From Corynespora cassiicola (lineage: Eukaryota > Ascomycota > Dothideomycetes > Pleosporales > Corynesporascaceae), in assembly GCA_022059125.1 (NCBI GenBank), contig JAEUWY010000020.1, positions 1,674,001-1,738,000 of the forward strand: a stretch of DNA of 64,000 bases, read 5' to 3'. The notes under the pieces were generated by a model. That model ran no database searches, was not told where the DNA came from, and was given only the letters and a program-made list of their open reading frames with translations. Both the position numbers and the translations under genes were made by a program. Numbering within the stretch: the stretch's first letter is position 1; each line of letters starts with the position of its first letter. Positions 57,781-64,000 of the stretch are shown here, one piece after another.

Positions 57781-60106
57781 CCAGCCATTATTTCGTCGAA
57801 CAGAACTGACGGAAAACGGTGGCAGCTGAACCTAGATTGTACGATGCAACAAAACGGGCTGTTTTGTTTTGGTAAAGTTATTGGTTCGATCAACGTATTC
57901 AACATACGACATGCACATGTACCTACGAGCCACTGAACAAACGCTCACCAATCTCACCATATTCTTTATCACACGCACATGTGCGCATTCATTTCCATTC
58001 CATAATTTGCTTCTTGCCTTTCTCGACAATTTTGAGGAATCCCAATGGGAAATGCTTCATAAAAAGATCTTCTGAAAAGGTTTTTTGGCCTATCTACGTT
58101 TTCCTACTTGTTTTCATCAGATATATAGCCCTGGCTTAGCAAGTTTGAGAGATGAAGGGATTCCGAAATGCACGTTATTTCATTGCGGCAAAATACACAT
58201 TCGTTACAGTATGATCATACTATACTACATATGGGAAGAAAGCCTATGAGATCGAATATTGTAGAGAACCGTCCCTGCTCTTCTTCTTTCACACACACGG
58301 GGCTTGTAGCAAAACATAACTCATCATACACTGCGTGATTGGCTCCATTACTGGACCGAATCCAGCAGTTTTAGGGCACAGCATCAGTTGAATCATAACC
58401 TGCTATGTTTACTATCCGTGGCACACCAGGTAGTTCTTACACCTCATATTCGCAACATTTGAGTGGCAGACACAACACACCATGGCACCACGGCACCACA
58501 GCATCACGGCACCACGGCACTGCCCCCCTCGACGCATGCATCATCAACCAAAGACCATAAAAAGACAACGAAGTAACACAACATAGAAATCCAACCGTAT
58601 TCGATCATGCTCACCATCGACAAACTGTGCCCACGCTAATCTCGAGAGATAAGCCATGGGCAAATGTCAGCGTTGCATTACATTCCCGTCCGGTGCCTCC
58701 AACACTTTTTCGAACCCATAACCCAGCGGTCGCTAGGAACATCAATATACCCTTCACCGGATGACTCGCCACGTCGACCTGGAGCGGGTACCGGAAAATA
58801 ACCTCCCCTTCGCCTCACCGGAAACGTGTGGTTTCCACCTCCTCTCACCTCCACCACACAGCGCATCCCCAAGCGGTGCCTTGAATTTTATTCCGAAACA
58901 CGTGCCCGAAAATGCTCTAGGCCAAAATGCAACGACGCGGTCGCCTCACCGGAAACACCGTAAACAGTCTACTACACTACAAGTACGCCGAGAGGGGATG
59001 AGCCCCTCACCGCTCCTCCGTCATCCCTTCTTTCCCAACATCTCACTCCCGCGCCGCCCCAGCGCGGCGCAAGATGGGCACGGGTGGGTCGCTGGAATAT
59101 GCGCCCACGGCACGCCCCACGCGGCCCTTCCCGAGCCTCGAGCCGTGCCGAGCGGTGGTGGTGGTGGAGGGCGCGCCGAGCGAGCCAACCCACCGGCCGA
59201 CCAGCCAGCACGGAATCGGCTGCGCCCCACGGGCGTTTCTGGATAGCAGACCAGCGGGGCTGATTTTGCAATGTTCTGCCTGGATGCAGTGATCGGTGTG
59301 ATGGCTCGGGCACGTCGGTCGTCGCAGCGAGCATGGCCTAAGGGGTCAGTGAGTGGGCGGCGGGTGGAGGCTGCGGTGCAAGACGCGTGTTGTGCGAAGT
59401 TGCTGCACTTGACAAGAGTCACACGTAGACCTGTATTGGGAGGGCTGCATGGCAGCTGACTTGGTCGTCAATATGACGTTGAGATGGGACGAGGCTGGGC
59501 TGGTTTCTCACTGCCTTCCCACAACACCAATACCCCAGAAGGTGTAGACTCGCCACGGAACTCACATGAGGTGAGATGAGCAAAAAATCAGTGTGGGATA
59601 CATAAACGGATGCGGGGAAGCTTCGATTAATTGGAATTCCTGACGTGTATCGCCCTCCCATTTGGGGCAGAAAAGCGCCTTATGAGGCTCTGCTGCAGCA
59701 TCTCCGATCAGCCGATGCCCTATACGAGAGTCCTCCATCACCACCCCCGCAGCTCCAGCCAAATCACCTCCTCTTATCTCTTCCAACATCCGCGCTCAGC
59801 CACAGAGCGTCAGCTACTCATGTAGTATGGCGATGCAGAAAAGGGCATCTGTGGCGTTCGTCCGCAAATCGAATGCTGGGAATCGAGAAAACATGCAGCT
59901 TTGACAGGCAGCAGCGATATAAAAATGCCTGATTCCCAGAAAAGTATGCCTCAGATTGGATTTTCCCAGTCGGAGGTAGAGGCTCGGTGCCCCAGCGCCC
60001 CTTTGCGGTTTGCGATGCCACGCGGTGCAGGGCAGCAACCAGGTCAGTTATATACTGGCCTGGCCGCTCAAGACCTGCCTGTTTGATTTTGGATCCGCAA
60101 TCCACA
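57781..60106. other. intergenic region
   Basis: Between the two C2H2 genes. Holds a GCACCAC/GCATCAC tandem patch at about 58479-58521. Frames at 58761-59246 and 58972-59422 overlap on opposite strands and lack domains. Confidence 0.5.
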
Positions 60107-60972
60107 ATGGAGTATCAACAGACTCCCGACGACAATAGCAGCTCCGACGAAGGCACTTTGATCGAAACCCCACCCGAAAAGACGATGAGCTACGACGGCT
60201 CCCAATTGCAGGCTGATGTGGTCTCCAACAGTCAGTACACGCTTTGTCGTAGTTGGGCTGTACATACACTGATATCGTAATAACAGGCCAGGCTTCAGCC
60301 TCGCAGCAGTATGGCAACAACTTTGGTTGGAACGCTGGAGGCACGATGGGGAACAGCTGGACGGCCGGGCCAGGCCCATCGATGTCCGCTGATAGCCTCT
60401 ACCAGATGGGTGGCATGCCCACCAGGTGCGACTAATGAGGTATCCGAAGCCAACGAACATTGCTGACTCGTTGTAGTTTCGGGGGGAGCGGTGTCGCCGA
60501 CTTCACGCATAGCCCGCTAATGCCTGGCATGCAGCTACTCCAACCGCCGGTCTTGCACCATTCTTCCGATGCGCACCCGTATCCCGCGTCTGCAAACCCC
60601 GGCCAAATGGCGGCCAATCCTGGGTACCTTGACCCACATATGCAAGGTGATCCAGCCTCGCAAGTTGAGAACCCCCTCGTAAATCTCGGGTTAATTCTCA
60701 GCAACGGGGCTACGGGAGGTGACCACTATATGTGCGGTAATCCTCAGTGTTCGTATCGCAAGTTCAAAAAGCTTGCCGACTTGAAGAGACACCATGGATC
60801 AGTTCACAAGTCTTGGGAGTCAAACATGTATTGCCCGCATTGGAACTGCGAACGTGGAACCAACAATAAAAATCCGTTTACGAGGAAGGATAAGCTTAGG
60901 TCCCATCTTAGGACCCATCTTGACCACAAGCACGCAGGTCAGCTCCCGCCTTCCAACGACGCTGACTTTTGA
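60107..60972 (+). CDS. C2H2 zinc-finger protein, paralog B
   Basis: Model join(60107..60230,60287..60425,60477..60972), 252 aa; introns of 56 nt (GTCAGT...TAACAG, phase 1) and 51 nt (GTGCGA...TTGTAG, phase 2). ATG 60107 is preceded by CACA; the frame opens further upstream but the shorter start is natural. The N-terminus is acidic (DDNSSSDEGTLIETPPEK), the middle Gly/Pro/Met-rich. The C-terminus has two C2H2-type fingers (CGNPQCSYRKFKKLADLKRH with H-x4-H, and CPHWNCERG...FTRKDKLRSH). It is likely a DNA-binding regulator, and a diverged paralog of the 56937-57780 gene. Confidence 0.85.
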
Positions 60973-61327
60973 TCCGCGAAATTGCCTTGCACACGAATAC
61001 GTTCTTATGTCCAAACCAAGAAGTTAACGGCCGAAACTGTGTTTTCCTTGATATTAACGCACGCTCTCTTCTTTTGATCTCGTTTTCCCAAGACTGCCTG
61101 TCGTTTCTGTAAAGTCCATTTCGGAGCCAGGATTGCCACGGGGTACACAAGGATTTTGGAATGCCACGGAAAACGCTCGTTTTGATGTTGCTTTCTTTTT
61201 TTTTTCGTTTACATGGCCAATATTGAAATACGTCCGGTCGCTGTCGTTAGTTTTGAATTATACAAGTGTTTTTCTTACACCTTCCAGCATATGGACCCGA
61301 GTTGGGAGCTAACGCGAAACCATCCAA
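60973..61327. other. intergenic region between convergent genes
   Basis: 3' flanks of paralog B and the Zn2Cys6 gene. A T run lies at about 61196-61205. Nothing else seen. Confidence 0.5.
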
Positions 61328-63733
61328 TCACACAACGCCAAACGTCGGATCCAGTATATCCGAGTTGAACCAGTCCAGAGAAGGCTGCGACTGAAACAGC
61401 TGCCACATCATATCGTCGTTCCACGAGGAGCCGACATCTGGCTGGACAAAGGTAGGGCCGGTCGCAGCCGCTGGCATGTTCGCGTCCAAAATCCTGGAAT
61501 CAAAGCTATCTTGACCGGGCCTGGTCGCAGGACCGGGATGGGCGAGCTGACTCTGGGTCGCTTGAGGTGCTTGGGTAACGAGAGGTCGACAAAGCCTGAG
61601 AAGTGTTACGCAGAGCCTGTGCAATCGCATAACATAGCGATTCTGGTCGACGAGAGAGGACATGCCGTCAGTGACATCCTGGAGAGTTTGGAAGTCCCGT
61701 GCATTCGATGTCCCAACCACATTGCAGAACAAAACGAAGAAGGGGCATAGAGGGTAAGACAAGATGGTCCTATCAAGTCAGCACATCGGCAGAGTATATC
61801 GGCAATATGAAGACTGACCAGCTTAGATAAGGGTTTATTTCCACATCAAAGAAGTGGTTGGCCTTGTTGTTGTTTTCGTATATCACTTTGACGCGTTCCA
61901 ACGCCTTTCTGGCGGATTGCAGGCATTCCTCTCGCTCCAGAGGATTCGACATGACTGTAGGACTAAGTCGGTGAACAGATGTGAGGGTGGAGAAGTATTT
62001 GAATTCGAGACTCTGGAACTGGATGAGGATGTCGGTGTTGGCTTCAAGCCGATAATCAGATCGGGCCTATTTCGTTAGACCTTTTTCTTACTATTAAGTT
62101 GAGATGAGCCACGTACTTGTTGCATTGACACATAGACCTGAGCCATCTTGTTGCGAAGAAGCGCAACTTCATCGTTGAGCGAGATCCTTGATTGATTTGT
62201 TGAACGAGAGTTGAGGGTGAGCTCGAGGATCTTTTCCTGAACCGGTGTCGTCTCCATCGAGAGTATCTCAATGATAGATATAGGATTGGACGCTTCGGGC
62301 TTAATGGACAACGAAAGAGAAACATTCAGCTTTGGGAGTGAAAGTGGCCGGAGTAAAAGAAGACTCATACACCTGTCCATATGGCAGCACCAAGCGAGCG
62401 CAAGATGGACTTCTTCGTCCAGTTCAGATTTCTTTTCCGAATCGCGAAAGTTATGGAGACCAAGCGCTACGACGGTACGTGAGGCTGCTGCGGTGAGATC
62501 CCAACAGGCAGACGGATCGCCAATGACTTGCATCAACATGGCCTACGCAAATGTTAACTTGCTGATGGAACGCCTCGTCATGAGCCCTTACACCAGAAAT
62601 GAGTGCTTGCAGAAGAAGCAAAGAAGGTGCAACCATGACACTCAAATTGTCCAGTGCCGTACACGTGGCATTGAGATGGCGCAGCATCGTCTGCATAATA
62701 ACCTTACCCACTGCTGGCGAAGATGCACCGTTGAGTTGATGTGAATAATACACAACACATGCTTTCCAATGAATGATGATCTTATAAAGATTCATGGTGC
62801 GGTCATCAGCATTCCCCTCCAAGAAGGCAAGGGCGATCCGCTCAAAGCTCGCGGCTGGCAGGTGATCCATGGCTCGAAGATTCGTGGTCAGCTGGTTCGA
62901 GTCTTTGCGTTCCCGAGAATGTGCTATGAATTGTGAGTAAGCTCTACTGATGATACTACCAGGCCACATACCACCCAAGATGATTTGCAAGACCTCACTC
63001 TCCGAGAGGTCGGTTGAAGTGGAATTGTTCCGGTCCCAGACTGCACGATCTCCAGAAGAAGTCGGGGCTTGAGATACTTGCTCCACGAAATCAATGGCAG
63101 TCTCCAAAACTAGCTTCTGGTTGACAGACAAGAGTTCATTGTGACTGAGCTCTTCCTGAAAGTAATTGCGTGCATCGTTGGTCTGGCCATGGGTGGCACT
63201 GGACTCCGGGGTCAATATGGAGCTTGTGCTATCCACATGAGATCCTGCACTCCGTTTCCGCTTTGCCGGACGAGATGATGATGGCGAGGAGTCACTCTGA
63301 GCGTGGTGATGAGCTGGTCCGGTACTGGCATCACGGAGTGGTGCTGGAGGAGACAGGGGCGTTGCGGCAGCAGCTTGCTGGTTGAGATGAATGGACTCCT
63401 CCAAACTAGACAAGCGCTGTACAAGAGCCTGGATCTTGTCATCACTACACTTGGGTCAGTGACCAACGCTAGTCTGGACCCACTATCCGGGCCTTGGGTG
63501 TTCTCACGTGCGGACTTTGGGGCGAGACAGGCGCTTGTGTCTTGTACGCAGACATTCGGCTTTGGCAGCCACACAGTTGCTGCAGGGCTCGTTTCTATCA
63601 CATTTGACTTTCCTTGAATGGCATAGATCGCACTTGGAATGGTCAATACGGATGGTTCTAGTGTCGCCTAGTCAAGCCAATGTGGACTCACTGCAGCGAT
63701 GCCGCCATGTGCCTGCCAGTGCTCTTCGGGCAT
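61328..63733 (-). CDS. Zn2Cys6 (Gal4-type) transcription factor
   Basis: Model complement(join(61328..61769,61819..62066,62117..62542,62592..63444,63508..63632,63692..63733)), 711 aa; introns of 49, 50, 49, 63 and 59 nt all with standard borders. Exon 1 encodes MPEEHWQAHGGIAA; exon 2 starts the cluster CDLCHSRKVKC / C-x5-C-x2-C-x6-C, followed by basic RTRHKRLSRPKVR and a dimer helix (DDKIQALVQRLSSLEESIHL). The middle and C-terminal parts are the fungal-specific TF domain (ALISG-AMLMQVIGDPSACWDLTAAASRTVVALGL; WCCHMDRCMSLLLLRPLSLP). A further frame-neutral, stop-free intron at 62924-62971 (GTATGT...CATAG) is possible and would remove 16 residues. The frame also extends upstream to 63952. Target genes are unknown. 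Confidence 0.9.
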
Positions 63734-64000
63734 GATTGGTCGCTTGTGGATGGAAACGGAGGAATTGCCCGCGGGAGAGAAGATGGATCCGACGTCAAGC
63801 GGGTGATTGAGGACAGAAGGGAACGCGCGATCGGGCCAAGGAGGCCGAAACCCGAAGCGGAGCCGGAGATATGCCGGCCTGACTAACCTTGCAACGCGCA
63901 CAAGCGTAGGAAGGTAAAGCAGAATGGGGGAAATGGTGAAATGCATACTCAAAGAAATTTACCATTATTTTGACGAATTGGATAGGCTTTTTTCTTCGTC
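63734..64000. other. upstream region of the Zn2Cys6 gene
   Basis: Contains an in-frame extension (to 63952) of the Zn2Cys6 frame that lacks a conserved motif; treated as promoter/leader. Confidence 0.4.

Noticed and set aside
58479..58521. GCACCAC tandem patch as a regulatory array
   Set aside because: Short imperfect repeat with no link to a gene start; looks like simple low-complexity DNA.
1..64000. CRISPR arrays, bacterial operons, tRNA genes
   Set aside because: No spaced direct repeats; introns and gene structure are eukaryotic; no A-box/B-box pair with a cloverleaf was recognised by eye.

Overview
The window reads as nuclear DNA of a filamentous ascomycete (Pezizomycotina, most likely Sordariomycetes). 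Evidence: short introns (mostly 47-120 nt) with GTRNGT donors, CTRAC-like branch sites and YAG acceptors; a dispersed 5S rRNA copy; a transposon decayed to AT by C-to-T/G-to-A changes as in repeat-induced point mutation (RIP); recurrent CCTAGGTA palindromes; and fungal families (Zn2Cys6 and C2H2 regulators, But2-domain secreted protein, NACHT NLR, Dal5-type transporter). Gene models were spliced by hand; lengths and phases were checked, but no transcripts or database searches were available.

Layout. 1-9.5 kb: 3' part of an alpha/beta hydrolase, a dead Tc1/mariner element (1584-3711), a 5S rRNA-like copy, then about 5 kb with no convincing gene. 9.5-14 kb: two secreted/cell-surface proteins (repeat-rich GPI type, But2 type). 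15.7-23.1 kb: MFS permease, BTB-like coiled-coil protein, an F-box/LRR-like gene with a probable frameshift. 25.2-36 kb: C2H2 regulator with a 15-nt first exon, Rab5-type GTPase, a single-pass membrane protein with PPxY motifs, an F-box-like protein, and a FIT/Scs3 lipid-droplet protein. 36.3-45.2 kb: three proteins ending in CCC, CCCIVQ and CCCLVM (probable lipid anchors), a GFA-domain protein, a quinone-reductase-like enzyme and an intracellular GH5 glucanase. 46.3-51.4 kb: housekeeping genes: Whi5/Nrm1-like repressor, ribosomal protein uS3 (RPS3), SLC35F6-like transporter. 52.4-63.7 kb: a NACHT NLR with a C-terminal zinc knuckle, two C2H2 genes that look like diverged tandem paralogs, and a Zn2Cys6 regulator.

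How it fits together. There is no biosynthetic gene cluster. Genes are mostly independent and monocistronic. Recurrent themes are membrane traffic and lipid anchoring (Rab5, FIT, PPxY membrane protein, CaaX proteins) and regulation (five DNA-binding or cell-cycle regulators). The most unusual items are the NLR/zinc-knuckle fusion, the CCC-tailed proteins, the PPxY membrane protein and the RIP-scarred transposon/5S neighbourhood.
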